The notes: generated by a model not told the origin, from the letters alone. A stretch of DNA of 64,000 nucleotides from Acetoanaerobium noterae (GCF_900168025.1 NZ_FUYN01000005.1:124001-188000), one strand, 5' to 3'; counted from the stretch's first letter, positions 1 to 9,165 are shown. Numbers and translations: made by a program.

Positions 1-1
1 A

Positions 2-790
2 TTTATAGTAGAAAAGAAAATTAATGTTATTTCATCTGCAGAAGAAATGGCATATCCTATGGCACAAGAGCCAGAGCTAGCAAAAGAAATAGACAGATTA
101 GCAAAAGAAAATGGAGTATCTGTTCTTGGAACAGGAATTAATCCTGGTCTTATTATGGATTTACTAGTGATACTTATGACTGGATGCTGTGAAGAAGTTC
201 ATTCAATTTTATCAAGAAGAGTAAACAGCCTTTCTCCATTTGGACCTGCTGTAATGGAAGAGCAAGGAATAGGCATTACAGTTGAAGAGTTTAACAAAGG
301 AGTACAAGAAGGAACTCTAGCAGGGCACGTTGGTTTCCATGAGTCTATTGGAATGATTGCAGATGCAATTGGATGGAAGCTCAGCGCGCCAATTACTCAA
401 AGTATGGAGCCAATTGTAACTGATGTAGATAGAAAATCACCATATGGATTTGCTAAAGCTGGCAATGTTGCTGGATGCGCAATGAAAGGATTTGGATACG
501 TTGATGGTGAGCTTAAGATTGAAATGGATCATCCACAACAAATCGAGCCAGAGCAAGTTGGAGTTCAAACAGGCGACTATGTAATTATAAACGGTGTGCC
601 AAATATAAACATGGTTAACTCACCAGAGGTTCCAGGAGGAATTGGAACTATAGCAATGTGCGTTAATATGATTCCTCAAATTATAAATGCAAGACCAGGT
701 CTTCACACTATGATAGATTTACCAGTACCAAGAGCTATCATGGGAGACTTTAGAGATTTAATATCTGAAGAAGCTAAAATCGTAAAATAA
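2..790 (+). CDS. ord: 2,4-diaminopentanoate dehydrogenase, 3' part (gene enters from the left)
   Basis: Visible are 262 residues, open to the left edge, so the gene starts outside the window; an internal ATG at 47 is not the start. The N-terminal nucleotide-binding fold is therefore missing. The visible part has the dihydrodipicolinate-reductase-like layout of Ord, including a TGINPGLIMD stretch near the left end. Known role: NAD(P)-dependent oxidative deamination of 2,4-diaminopentanoate to 2-amino-4-ketopentanoate in ornithine fermentation. The call rests mainly on context: ortA, ortB, oraS, oraE and orr follow directly on the same strand in the order described for C. sticklandii. The family resemblance is recognised by eye, not by alignment. 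Confidence 0.9.
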   Translation, partial: FIVEKKINVISSAEEMAYPMAQEPELAKEIDRLAKENGVSVLGTGINPGLIMDLLVILMTGCCEEVHSILSRRVNSLSPFGPAVMEEQGIGITVEEFNKGVQEGTLAGHVGFHESIGMIADAIGWKLSAPITQSMEPIVTDVDRKSPYGFAKAGNVAGCAMKGFGYVDGELKIEMDHPQQIEPEQVGVQTGDYVIINGVPNINMVNSPEVPGGIGTIAMCVNMIPQIINARPGLHTMIDLPVPRAIMGDFRDLISEEAKIVK

Positions 791-820
791 AAATATATAA
801 AAAAATAGGAAGTGACTAAA

Positions 821-1126
821 ATGGCAAAAAAAGGTGATTGGGTACTAATCCATAAGATAGTTCTTTCTCCTGAAGAAAGAGCGCCACAAGTTCCTGATGA
901 TACTAAAAAAGTACCTCTTGAGATGTGGATTAAAGGCTATCTTAATGAGGATGCTCAAATCGGAGATCAAGTATCAATTACTACAAGAACTAAAAGAGTA
1001 GAAGAAGGAAAGCTTTTAGAAGTGAATCCATATTATACTCATGATTTCGGAAAATTCGTTCCTGAGCTTTTAAAAATTTCTGAGCAGGTTAGAGAAATTA
1101 CTTTTGGAGGTGAAGGAAATGAGTAA
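821..1126 (+). CDS. ortA: 2-amino-4-ketopentanoate thiolase, alpha subunit
   Basis: A protein of 101 residues. ATG 821 is preferred over an upstream GTG at 812 because AGGAAG lies at the right distance before it. OrtA is the small subunit of the PLP-dependent thiolase that splits 2-amino-4-ketopentanoate with CoA into acetyl-CoA and alanine. The short sequence has no landmark motif I can point to; identity follows from its size and its place between ord and ortB. Its last codons overlap the ortB start (ATGAGTAA), so the two subunits are probably translationally coupled. Confidence 0.9.
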   Translation: MAKKGDWVLIHKIVLSPEERAPQVPDDTKKVPLEMWIKGYLNEDAQIGDQVSITTRTKRVEEGKLLEVNPYYTHDFGKFVPELLKISEQVREITFGGEGNE

Positions 1127-2528
1127 GGACATGTCATACAGTGGCGTTATGTCAAGAAGAAATGAGATAATGAAAAATGCTATTGGCATAGATTACACTA
1201 CTTTTGAAAGTGGCTCTTTATCTTTCGACTATGAAAAAATGATGAGAGAAACTGGATACACCTTAGAAGAAATGCAAAAGATCCAGTACTCTACAGGAGT
1301 AGGAAGAACTCCAGTTTTAGAGCTTAGAAATATAACAGCTTTGGCAAGAAAATATGCAGCGCCAGGAAAAGGAGCTAGAATATTTATAAAAGATGAAGCT
1401 GGAAATCCGTCTGGAAGTTTTAAAGCTAGAAGAGCTGCTAATGCTGTATATCATGCAAAAAAATTAGGATATAAAGGTGTTATAGCTGCCACAAGCGGAA
1501 ACTATGGTGCGGCAGTTGCTTCACAAGCAGCAATGGCAGGATTAAAGTGTATTATAGTACAAGAATGCTATGACTCAAAAGGAGTAGGCCAGCCTGAGAT
1601 AATCGAAAAAGCAAGAAAATGTGAAGCACTTGGGGCAGAGGTAGTTCAGCTATCAGTTGGTCCAGAGCTTTTTTATAAATTCTTATCGCTTTTAGAAGAA
1701 ACAGGATATTTCAACGCTTCATTATATACTCCATTTGGAATAGCTGGAGTAGAGACTTTAGGATATGAGCTTGCAGTTGAATTTAGAGAGGCTTATGGCA
1801 AGGATCCAGATGTAGTTGTTTGTTCAAATGCAGGTGGAGGAAATCTTACAGGTACAGCTAGAGGTCTTATTAAAGCTGGAGCACAGTCAGAAGTCGTGGC
1901 TGCAAGTGTAAATCTCCAAGGGCTTCATATGGCATCAGATACTCAATTTAATAAGAAATCCTTTACTACTAGCCATACTGGATTTGGTATGCCTTTTGCA
2001 ACATGGCCTGATAGATCAGATGTTCCAAGATCAGCGGCGAGGCCACTTCGCTACATGGATAGATATGTAACGGTTAATCAAGGTGAAGTTTTTTATATCA
2101 CAGAGACACTTGCTAGTTTAGAAGGACTTGAAAAAGGACCTGCAGGGAATACTGCATTAGCAGCAGCTTTTTCTTTAGCACAAGAAATGGATAAGGACCA
2201 GATAATTGTAGTACAAGAAACTGAATACACTGGTGCTGGTAAGCATATTCAGCCTCAACTAGCTTTTGCTAGAGATAATGGAATAGATATTAAATTCGGT
2301 AACCCAAAAGAAGAAATTGCTGGAATAAACATTATACTTCCAGAAAATCCTGGCATGATAAAAGCAGTTGACCATGATATGAATAAACTTAGAAAATCAC
2401 TGATAAAAAATGCATTAGCTAATTATCCTGATGCAAAATTAGATGATTCTGACATTGATTTCCTAGTTAAGGAAACTAAATCAGATACAGAATTTGTTAA
2501 AGCTACTATTAAAGAAATAAAGGGTTAA
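1119..2528 (+). CDS. ortB: 2-amino-4-ketopentanoate thiolase, beta subunit (PLP enzyme)
   Basis: A protein of 469 residues, fold-type II PLP enzyme related to threonine synthase. The PLP lysine is in the motif NPSGSFKARR (Lys102 counted from ATG 1119), and a glycine-rich phosphate loop AGGGN sits at about 238-242. ATG 1119 is chosen because GGAGG lies 8 bases upstream; an upstream in-frame start at 1104 would overlap deep into ortA. It is the catalytic partner of OrtA, cleaving 2-amino-4-ketopentanoate with CoA to acetyl-CoA and alanine. oraS follows after 31 bases, within one operon. Confidence 0.93.
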   Translation: MSKDMSYSGVMSRRNEIMKNAIGIDYTTFESGSLSFDYEKMMRETGYTLEEMQKIQYSTGVGRTPVLELRNITALARKYAAPGKGARIFIKDEAGNPSGSFKARRAANAVYHAKKLGYKGVIAATSGNYGAAVASQAAMAGLKCIIVQECYDSKGVGQPEIIEKARKCEALGAEVVQLSVGPELFYKFLSLLEETGYFNASLYTPFGIAGVETLGYELAVEFREAYGKDPDVVVCSNAGGGNLTGTARGLIKAGAQSEVVAASVNLQGLHMASDTQFNKKSFTTSHTGFGMPFATWPDRSDVPRSAARPLRYMDRYVTVNQGEVFYITETLASLEGLEKGPAGNTALAAAFSLAQEMDKDQIIVVQETEYTGAGKHIQPQLAFARDNGIDIKFGNPKEEIAGINIILPENPGMIKAVDHDMNKLRKSLIKNALANYPDAKLDDSDIDFLVKETKSDTEFVKATIKEIKG

Positions 2529-2559
2529 TAAAATAGTTTTTATTTTAGGGAGGATTAGA

Positions 2560-2925
2560 ATGAAAAGAGCAGACGATTTTCAACAAAGAAGAGCTCATTT
2601 AGCTAACTTAAGCGACGAAGAGCTTCAAGCAAGATTTTGGGAAATGGCAGAAAAAATAGTTGATCCATTATTGGATTTAGGGAAAAAGAATACAACTCCT
2701 TCAATTGAAAGATCTGTACTTCTTCGTATGGGATTCTCATCTTTAGAAGCTAAAGCAATAGTAGATAAAACTATGGATAGAGGGCTTATGGGAAAAGGTG
2801 CTGGTCATATAGTTTACAAAATAGCGAAAGAAAAAAATATCTCTGTTAGAGAAGCTGGACTTGCATTAAGTGAAGGCAAGTACTGGGATGATGCTATTCA
2901 AATTTTCAAAGGAGGAGTAAAATAA
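2560..2925 (+). CDS. oraS: D-ornithine 4,5-aminomutase, S (small) subunit
   Basis: A protein of 121 residues, the usual size of OraS. It has a strong GGGAGG ribosome binding site. OraS pairs with OraE to form the adenosylcobalamin- and PLP-dependent mutase that moves the terminal amino group of D-ornithine from C5 to C4, giving 2,4-diaminopentanoate. The stop codon overlaps the next start in a TAATG junction, so S and E subunits are very likely co-translated. The sequence is helical and charged with no catalytic motif, as expected of the small subunit. Confidence 0.93.
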   Translation: MKRADDFQQRRAHLANLSDEELQARFWEMAEKIVDPLLDLGKKNTTPSIERSVLLRMGFSSLEAKAIVDKTMDRGLMGKGAGHIVYKIAKEKNISVREAGLALSEGKYWDDAIQIFKGGVK

Positions 2926-5147
2926 TGGAAAAAGATCTACAGTTAAGAGTTAATGAAAAACTTGACGTTGAAAATATATTAAAAGACCTTGATAAATATA
3001 CTCCAAAAAGAAGAGGTTGGACATGGAGACAACCAGCTGAAAATCTTCAAATGGGACCTTTTATTTATAAAGATGCTTCTACTCCTTTAGAAAATAGTGT
3101 TGCACTACCATCAGCAAAATATTTTGGTGATATCGATCCACAACCACTTCCAGTAATCACAACAGAGATTGCTTCAGGAAGATTTGAAGACGATATTAGA
3201 CGTATGAGAATGGCTGCTTGGCATGGAGCTGACCATATAATGGTTATCCGTACAGCTGGACAATCTCACTACGATGGTTTAATTGAAGGAACTCCTCAAG
3301 GGATTGGTGGAGTACCTATAACTAGAAAGCAAGTTAGAGCTCAGCGTAAAGCACTTGATTTAATTGAAGAAGAAGTAGGAAGACCAATTAACTATCATTC
3401 ATATGTTTCTGGAGTTGCAGGTCCTGATATAGCAGTTATGTTTGCTGAAGAGGGAGTTAATGGAGCTCACCAAGATCCACAATACAACGTACTATACAGA
3501 AATATTAATATGATTCGTTCTTTTATAGATGCTTGCGAATCAAAAACTATCATGGCTTGGGCTGATATGGCTCAGATAGATGGAGCGCATAATGCAAACG
3601 CTACAGCTAGAGAAGCTTGGAAAGTAATGCCTGAACTTATGGTTCAGCATGCTTTAAACTCAATATTCTCGCTTAAAGTTGGAATGAAAAAATCAAATAT
3701 CTGCTTATCTACAGTTCCTCCTACTGCTCCACCAGCACCGTCTATGTATTTAGATTTACCATATGCAGTGGCTTTAAGAGAGATGTTTGAAGGATATAGA
3801 ATGAGAGCACAGATGAATACAAAGTATATGGAAGCATCTACTAGAGAAGCTACTGTAACTCATGTTCTAAATCTTCTTATATCTAAACTTACAAGAGCAG
3901 ATATTCAATCTACAATTACTCCTGACGAGGGAAGAAACGTTCCTTGGCATATATACAATATAGAAGCTTGCGATACAGCAAAACAAGCTCTAATTGGTAT
4001 GGATGGATTAATGGATATGGTTCAGCTTAAAAGAGAAGGCGTTCTTGGCGACACAGTAAGAGAGCTTAAAGAAAGAGCTGTTCTATTTATGGAAGAAATA
4101 ATTGAAGCTGGCGGATACTTCAATGCTGTTGAGCAAGGATTCTTCGTTGATTCAGGGTACTATCCAGAAAGAAATGGCGATGGAATCGCAAGACAAATAG
4201 ATGGAGGAATTGGTGCAGGAACTGTATTTGAGAGAGATGAAGACTATATGGCTCCAGTTACAGCTCACTTCGGATACAACAATGTTAAGCAATACGACGA
4301 GGCATTAGTATCTGAACCTTCAAAGTTAATCGATGGTTGTACTTTAGAAGTACCAGAAAAAATCGTATATATTGATGAGCTAGATGAAAATGATAACGTT
4401 AACGTTAGAATGGAAGAAACTAAAGAATTCAGACATTCATCAATGATTAAACCTGAGGTAGAATGGCAAGCAGATGGTACAGTTCTTTTAACTATGTTCC
4501 TTCCAACTAGTAAAAGAATTGCTGAATTTGCTGCTATAGAATTTGCTAAAAAGATGAACTTGGAAGAAGTTGAAGTTATTAATAGAGAAGTAATGCAAGA
4601 AGCTGAAGGAACTAGAATAGAGCTAAAAGGAAGAGTTCCATTTAGCATAGATATCAACAGCCTTGTTATTCCTCCAGAGCCAGAAATACTTTCTGAAGAT
4701 GAAATAAGAGAAGATATCGAAAAAACTCCACTTAAAATAGTTGCGGCAACTGTTGGAGAAGATGAGCATTCAGTTGGTCTAAGAGAAGTAATAGATATTA
4801 AACATGGCGGTATTGAAAAATACGGTGTTGAAGTTCATTATCTAGGAACATCTGTACCTGTTGAGAAGCTAGTAGATGCTGCTATAGAATTAAAAGCAGA
4901 TGCTATATTAGCTTCAACTATTATCAGTCATGATGATATCCATTATAAAAATATGAAGCGCATTCATGAGCTAGCTGTAGAAAAAGGTATCCGTGATAAG
5001 ATTATGATCGGATGCGGAGGAACTCAGGTTACTCCAGAGGTTGCAGTTAAGCAAGGCGTGGATGCTGGATTTGGTAGAGGTTCAAAAGGTATTCATGTTG
5101 CAACTTTCCTTGTTAAGAAAAGAAGAGAGATGAGAGAAGGGAAATAA
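2925..5147 (+). CDS. oraE: D-ornithine 4,5-aminomutase, E (large, B12- and PLP-binding) subunit
   Basis: A protein of 740 residues. The C-terminal part contains the cobalamin motif DEHSVG (DxHxxG; His615 would be the lower axial cobalt ligand) and, eleven residues later, IKHGG with Lys626 as the likely PLP lysine. The 11-residue spacing equals that between the published C. sticklandii residues His618 and Lys629 (recalled), so numbering differs by three. The TIM-barrel portion comes first, the Rossmann B12 domain last. It works with OraS in ornithine fermentation. A minus-strand reading frame inside it is only a shadow. The next gene begins at its stop codon. Confidence 0.96.
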   Translation: MEKDLQLRVNEKLDVENILKDLDKYTPKRRGWTWRQPAENLQMGPFIYKDASTPLENSVALPSAKYFGDIDPQPLPVITTEIASGRFEDDIRRMRMAAWHGADHIMVIRTAGQSHYDGLIEGTPQGIGGVPITRKQVRAQRKALDLIEEEVGRPINYHSYVSGVAGPDIAVMFAEEGVNGAHQDPQYNVLYRNINMIRSFIDACESKTIMAWADMAQIDGAHNANATAREAWKVMPELMVQHALNSIFSLKVGMKKSNICLSTVPPTAPPAPSMYLDLPYAVALREMFEGYRMRAQMNTKYMEASTREATVTHVLNLLISKLTRADIQSTITPDEGRNVPWHIYNIEACDTAKQALIGMDGLMDMVQLKREGVLGDTVRELKERAVLFMEEIIEAGGYFNAVEQGFFVDSGYYPERNGDGIARQIDGGIGAGTVFERDEDYMAPVTAHFGYNNVKQYDEALVSEPSKLIDGCTLEVPEKIVYIDELDENDNVNVRMEETKEFRHSSMIKPEVEWQADGTVLLTMFLPTSKRIAEFAAIEFAKKMNLEEVEVINREVMQEAEGTRIELKGRVPFSIDINSLVIPPEPEILSEDEIREDIEKTPLKIVAATVGEDEHSVGLREVIDIKHGGIEKYGVEVHYLGTSVPVEKLVDAAIELKADAILASTIISHDDIHYKNMKRIHELAVEKGIRDKIMIGCGGTQVTPEVAVKQGVDAGFGRGSKGIHVATFLVKKRREMREGK

Positions 5148-6544
5148 TGAAAATCGATGTTTTAGTTGCTGAAATAGGTTCAACAACGACAGTCGTAAAT
5201 GCCTTCAATAATATAAATAGTCCTGACCCAGTTTTTCTGGGTCAAGGACAAGCACCTACTTCAGTTTTAGAAGGTGATGTTAGAATTGGATTAAATAGTG
5301 CTATTGATGATTTGGCTGAGAATTTAAATGCTCAGTCAATTGAATATACAGAAATGATTGCTACCTCTAGTGCGGCTGGAGGACTTAAAATGACAGTTCA
5401 TGGACTTGTATATGACATGACTGCAAGGGCAGCTAAAGAAGCTGCGCTTGGAGCAGGGGCAATTATTCATCAAGTTACTGCTGGTAAGCTAAGACGTACA
5501 GATTTGAAAAAAATCGAAGAAATTCATCCAAATATAATTTTGCTAGCAGGTGGAGTGGATTATGGAGAGAGAGATACAGCTATTTATAATGCAGAATTAT
5601 TAGCAGGTCTTAATTTGCCTATTCCACTTATTTATGCAGGAAATGTTGAAAATCAAGAAGAAATCAAATTAATATTTGAAGGTACAAATTACAAACTTTA
5701 TATTGTGGATAATGTATATCCTAAAATAGACGAGCTTAATGTTGAACCTACAAGAAAAGTTATTCAAGATGCATTTGAAGAGCATATCATTCATGCACCA
5801 GGTATGGAACACGTTAGAGACCTAGTTAATGGTCCAATTATTCCAACACCTGGAGCAGTAATGGAAAGCTCAAAATTATTGTATGAAAAAATTGGCGATG
5901 TAATGGTTCTAGATGTAGGAGGAGCTACTACAGATTTGCATTCTGTAACTAAGGGTTCGGAAGAGGTAGAAAGAATTCTTGTGAGTCCAGAACCTCTTGC
6001 AAAGAGAACAGTTGAAGGCGATTTGGGAGTATTTGTAAATATGCCTAATATTGTTAAACAAATTGGCAAAGAAATACTTGAAAAAGAGCTGGGTTTAAAT
6101 ATTGACAATATAATGCAAACCTATAAGGCTATACCTAAGAACCCTGATGAAGTGAAATTTGTCGAAAGACTGACAAAAGAAGCTGTTTTAAGAGCTGTGG
6201 AAAGACATGCTGGCAAAATCAGAAATGTTTATGGACCTTCGGGTAGATCATCTCTGGCAGAAGGTAAAGATTTATCGGAAGTTAGGTATATTGTAGGAAC
6301 AGGTGGAGCATTAACTAGACTTCCTAATAGAGTATCAATAATTGAGTCAATCGCTAAAAATAATCACACTGGTCTTTTACTATTTCCTACTGCTGAAGCA
6401 GAAATATTAATTGACAATCATTATATAATGGCATCTTTAGGAGTTCTTTCTAAGGTGCACAAGGATGCTGCATTTAAGCTTATGTGTGATAGCTTAGAAA
6501 TTGACGAAAAATACTTTTTAAAAGGAGAAGAAGATGTATCCTAA
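5147..6544 (+). CDS. GlmL/MutL-type ASKHA ATPase, putative reactivating chaperone for ornithine aminomutase
   Basis: A protein of 465 residues. Two phosphate-binding signatures of the actin/hsp70-like ATPase fold are visible: AEIGSTTTVVNAF near residues 8-20 and LDVGGATTD from about 255. GlmL/MutL proteins accompany glutamate mutase and related B12 enzymes and are thought to support cofactor exchange or reactivation. Its position between oraE and orr, overlapping both by a few bases, suggests it serves OraSE; that job is inferred. The family assignment is firm. Confidence 0.88.
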   Translation: MKIDVLVAEIGSTTTVVNAFNNINSPDPVFLGQGQAPTSVLEGDVRIGLNSAIDDLAENLNAQSIEYTEMIATSSAAGGLKMTVHGLVYDMTARAAKEAALGAGAIIHQVTAGKLRRTDLKKIEEIHPNIILLAGGVDYGERDTAIYNAELLAGLNLPIPLIYAGNVENQEEIKLIFEGTNYKLYIVDNVYPKIDELNVEPTRKVIQDAFEEHIIHAPGMEHVRDLVNGPIIPTPGAVMESSKLLYEKIGDVMVLDVGGATTDLHSVTKGSEEVERILVSPEPLAKRTVEGDLGVFVNMPNIVKQIGKEILEKELGLNIDNIMQTYKAIPKNPDEVKFVERLTKEAVLRAVERHAGKIRNVYGPSGRSSLAEGKDLSEVRYIVGTGGALTRLPNRVSIIESIAKNNHTGLLLFPTAEAEILIDNHYIMASLGVLSKVHKDAAFKLMCDSLEIDEKYFLKGEEDVS

Positions 6545-7595
6545 AATTACAATAGATATTAATAAACTAAGAGATAATGCTACCTTCATTAAAAATCTTT
6601 GCGAAAAAGGGGGATGCAAAACAGCTTTAGTAGTAAAGTCTATGTGTGCAAATCATGACATAGTTAAAGAGCTAGATTCGGTAGAAGTTGACTATTTCGC
6701 GGATTCGAGAATCCAAAATTTAAAGAAGCTTAAAGATTTAAAAACAAAAAAAATGCTACTTCGCATTCCTATGCTTTGTGAGGTTGAAGATGTAGTTAAG
6801 TATGCTGACATAAGCATGAATTCAGAATTAGATACCTTAAAGGCTTTGAATAAAGCTGCTAAGACTCTTAATAAAGTACACTCAGTTATTATTATGGTAG
6901 ATTTAGGAGACTTAAGAGAAGGTTATTTTGAAGCTGAAGATTTGAAAGAAAACATTAAAGAAATTATTAAACTTGAGAATATAGAAATAAAAGGAATAGG
7001 AGTTAATCTCACTTGTTATGGCGCCGTTATTCCTAAAAATGATAATCTATCTAGATTATGTGATATTGCAGATGAACTAAGAACAGAATTTAATCTAGAG
7101 CTTCCAATTGTTTCTGGTGGAAATTCTAGCTCTATTTATCTTATTGATAAAGGCGAACTTCCTGAAGGAATTACAAATCTCCGTGTGGGAGAGTCTATGC
7201 TTCTAGGTAGAGAAACCGCTTACGGCGAAGACATTATCGGTATGAATAACGATGTCTTTGAACTTAAGTGCCAGATTGTAGAGCTTAAAGAAAAACCATC
7301 ACTTCCAATTGGAGAAATTGGTGTTGATGCTTTTGGAAATAAACCATATTACGAAGATAAAGGAATTAGAAAAAGAGCTATATTAGCCATTGGACAACAA
7401 GATACAGACATTTCTTCGCTTATGCCAATAGATGATAAGCTTGAAATTCTAGGAGCTAGCTCTGATCATTTAATAGTTGATGTTTCTGACAGCAACACTT
7501 CATATAAGGTTGGAGATATAATAACTTTTAGAATGGGTTATGGAGCTCTTTTAAAAGGATTTACAAGCGAATATATTGAAAAAGAACTTCTTTAA
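6534..7595 (+). CDS. orr: Ornithine racemase (alanine-racemase-like, PLP fold type III)
   Basis: A protein of 353 residues. The PLP lysine is in TALVVKSMCANHD (Lys35). The barrel is followed by VSGGNSSS near residue 200, typical of the YhfX/Orr branch of alanine-racemase-like enzymes. It makes D-ornithine from L-ornithine, the first step of the pathway encoded upstream. The start overlaps the chaperone gene by 11 bases, with AAAAGGAG before it. It is the last gene of the ornithine operon; a hairpin terminator follows within 20 bases. Confidence 0.92.
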   Translation: MYPKITIDINKLRDNATFIKNLCEKGGCKTALVVKSMCANHDIVKELDSVEVDYFADSRIQNLKKLKDLKTKKMLLRIPMLCEVEDVVKYADISMNSELDTLKALNKAAKTLNKVHSVIIMVDLGDLREGYFEAEDLKENIKEIIKLENIEIKGIGVNLTCYGAVIPKNDNLSRLCDIADELRTEFNLELPIVSGGNSSSIYLIDKGELPEGITNLRVGESMLLGRETAYGEDIIGMNNDVFELKCQIVELKEKPSLPIGEIGVDAFGNKPYYEDKGIRKRAILAIGQQDTDISSLMPIDDKLEILGASSDHLIVDVSDSNTSYKVGDIITFRMGYGALLKGFTSEYIEKELL

Positions 7596-7613
7596 GATAA
7601 AAAAATTACAAAT

Positions 7614-7642
7614 AAAAAGACAAGAGCGATTCTTGTCTTTTT
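7614..7642 (+). terminator. Rho-independent terminator of the ornithine operon
   Basis: A 12-bp stem (AAAAAGACAAGA with its complement) around a GCGA loop is followed by a T-run. It is nearly symmetrical and may also serve the converging selenoprotein gene at 7665. Confidence 0.8.
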
Positions 7643-7664
7643 ATTTTGAAAATATAATGAAATA

Positions 7665-7994
7665 TTAGTTACATCCACTACAGCTTGAGCAACCACTTTG
7701 CTCGCCAGTATTTGAAGGCTGAACAAAGATACCAGTATTTCCATTTTCATTGAAATATTCTATTTCAAATGTTCCAAATTGATCGTTTAAAGACTTTTCA
7801 ACTAAAAAATTAAAATCTTCTACATTAGTTACTAAATCTTCATCTTTTTGCTCATCCAGAGCAAGGTTAAATGATGGGCCGCCTCATCCCATTCCAGATA
7901 GAAATACTCTTATAGAGTTGCTTTCTAATTTTTTTGATTGAAGTATATTTCTCAGCTCAGTTAGAGCTTCGGTACTAATACTGATTGCTTTCAT
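7665..7994 (-). CDS. HesB/IscA-like selenoprotein (UGA = selenocysteine at residue 37)
   Basis: A reading frame of 109 residues with one internal TGA at 7886-7884. The start is ATG 7994 with AGGAGG seven bases upstream. Reading TGA as selenocysteine gives SGMG-U-GGPSFNLALDE, the place where HesB/IscA-like proteins carry Cys (SGMGCGGPSF in relatives, recalled). The protein continues without interruption to a Cys-rich tail, GCSSCSGC (Cys102, 105, 108). A hairpin at 7848-7864 follows the UGA at SECIS distance. HesB-like selenoproteins are a recognised group; the function (iron-sulfur or redox chemistry) is not settled. A plain nonsense mutation is unlikely because the frame stays open and conserved on both sides. 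The gene is monocistronic and convergent with orr. Confidence 0.88.
7848..7864 (-). promoter_or_regulatory. Putative bacterial SECIS hairpin of the 7665-7994 gene
   Basis: On the minus strand, a perfect 6-bp stem TTGCTC/GAGCAA closes a five-base loop TGGAT. The loop starts 26 bases after the UGA, and G is its second base, as in bacterial SECIS models. Confidence 0.7.
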
Positions 7995-8189
7995 AAAAGA
8001 CCTCCTAATCGATAGATAAGATTAATTAAAATCATAAAATAATTTTATAGCAAAATGAATAAAAAGTAAATAGTTAATATTACTAAATATTAAAATATAT
8101 AGATATAACGATATAAATTGAATTAATGGGGTTGGGTTATAGCAATAAATTTGATATGATAAAGATATAAACTACAAGGAGGAGATAGG

Positions 8190-8519
8190 ATGGTTTTTAG
8201 AATTTTATTGTATGTTTCTTTAATGTTTGTGGGCGTACTAGTTGGTAGGAGTGGAAAGTTAAGCTCTAAAATCCTGAATAAATTAGATTTAATACAACTC
8301 ATTTGTCTTTTATTCTTATTATTTGCTATGGGTATCAGCATGGGAACCGATGAAAAAGTAATGAGTTCATTTTCTACTATTGGACTTAAATCAGCTGCAT
8401 TTGCAGTATTTTCAATAATATTTAGCGTTTTCTTTGTACTAATTTTCAACAAAGTGCTTACATTAACGTTTTCTAGCAAAAAGGAAGTTCAGAAAGCAGG
8501 TGAAGGCTTTGACATTTAA
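8190..8519 (+). CDS. LysO-type lysine exporter, N-terminal half protein
   Basis: A protein of 109 residues with three or four hydrophobic segments (about 2-20, 30-52, 68-90). It resembles the first part of the DUF340/LysO family (about 300 residues in E. coli), including GVLVGRSGKLS near residue 18. Ribosome binding site GGAGGAGATAGG precedes ATG 8190. The second half is encoded by the next gene, which overlaps by 20 bases in another frame. A two-gene LysO is, as I recall, common in Clostridia, so this looks like a natural split rather than a frameshift. Confidence 0.72.
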   Translation: MVFRILLYVSLMFVGVLVGRSGKLSSKILNKLDLIQLICLLFLLFAMGISMGTDEKVMSSFSTIGLKSAAFAVFSIIFSVFFVLIFNKVLTLTFSSKKEVQKAGEGFDI

Positions 8520-9099
8520 AATAATACTTGCAGTAGTTTTAGGGATTTTTACAGGTAAATTTTTTGCAGGTGATTCTGTAGGACTTATAACAAATTTTAT
8601 GGATATAGGATTATGTGCTTTATTATTCTTCGTAGGGATAGATATTGGAAAAAATAAAGATGTAATTTCACAAATAAAAGAAATCGGTATAAAAGCTATA
8701 TCTACTCCAATACTTGTTGCATTTGGCAGTATTATTGGAGCGGTAGTATGTGGACTAATTTTTGGATACAATGTCAATGAATCAGCGGCAATAGGAGCTG
8801 GTTTTGGTTGGTATTCTTTATCTGCTATTATAATAGCTCCATATTCATCTGAGCTTAGTGCTTTATCATTTATGACAAATGTCAGTAGAGAGATTTTGGC
8901 AATTATGAGTATTCCACTTGTTGCTAAATACATAGGATTTAATGAGGCAGTAGCTCCAGCTGGGGCAACTGCCATGGATACGACTTTGCCAATTATATCC
9001 AAAGCTACTGATGGAAAAACTGCAATTATTGCTTTTGTAACAGGGTTAATACTTTCAATACTAGTTCCTATTCTTGTTCCGATTTTTATTGGACTTTAA
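8500..9099 (+). CDS. LysO-type lysine exporter, C-terminal half protein
   Basis: A protein of 199 residues with about six membrane segments. FFVGIDIGKNKDV, GAGFGWYSLS and AVAPAGATAMDTTLP are conserved LysO/DUF340 landmarks. The start is taken as GTG 8500, about 12 bases after AAGGAAG; a TTG at 8509 is an alternative. It probably forms one transporter with the 109-residue protein upstream, exporting lysine or a similar cationic amino acid. An overlapping 179-residue minus-strand frame is a shadow. Confidence 0.78.
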   Translation: MKALTFKIILAVVLGIFTGKFFAGDSVGLITNFMDIGLCALLFFVGIDIGKNKDVISQIKEIGIKAISTPILVAFGSIIGAVVCGLIFGYNVNESAAIGAGFGWYSLSAIIIAPYSSELSALSFMTNVSREILAIMSIPLVAKYIGFNEAVAPAGATAMDTTLPIISKATDGKTAIIAFVTGLILSILVPILVPIFIGL

Positions 9100-9117
9100 T
9101 ATATTGATTAAAATAGA

Positions 9118-9165
9118 AAAGGATAATTTCTATTATGATTTATTAATCTATAGAAATTATCCTTT
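9118..9165. terminator. Bidirectional terminator between the LysO genes and hutI
   Basis: A perfect 16-bp inverted repeat (AAAGGATAATTTCTAT and its complement) with a 16-base loop lies between converging genes, with A/T runs outside both arms. Confidence 0.8.

Noticed and set aside
4265..4657. Minus-strand frame of 130 residues inside oraE
   Set aside because: Shadow of a strongly conserved gene; no ribosome site and no recognisable family.
7884..7886. The UGA as a nonsense mutation or sequencing error
   Set aside because: Two more genes in this window show the same pattern at family cysteines with hairpins following; three independent errors of that kind are unlikely.
8463..9002. Minus-strand frame of 179 residues over the LysO genes
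   Set aside because: Low-complexity antisense of a membrane protein gene; the plus strand encodes conserved LysO motifs.
8190..9099. LysO split as a frameshift pseudogene
   Set aside because: The second gene has its own start and upstream AAGGAAG, and split LysO genes are recalled as usual in Clostridia.
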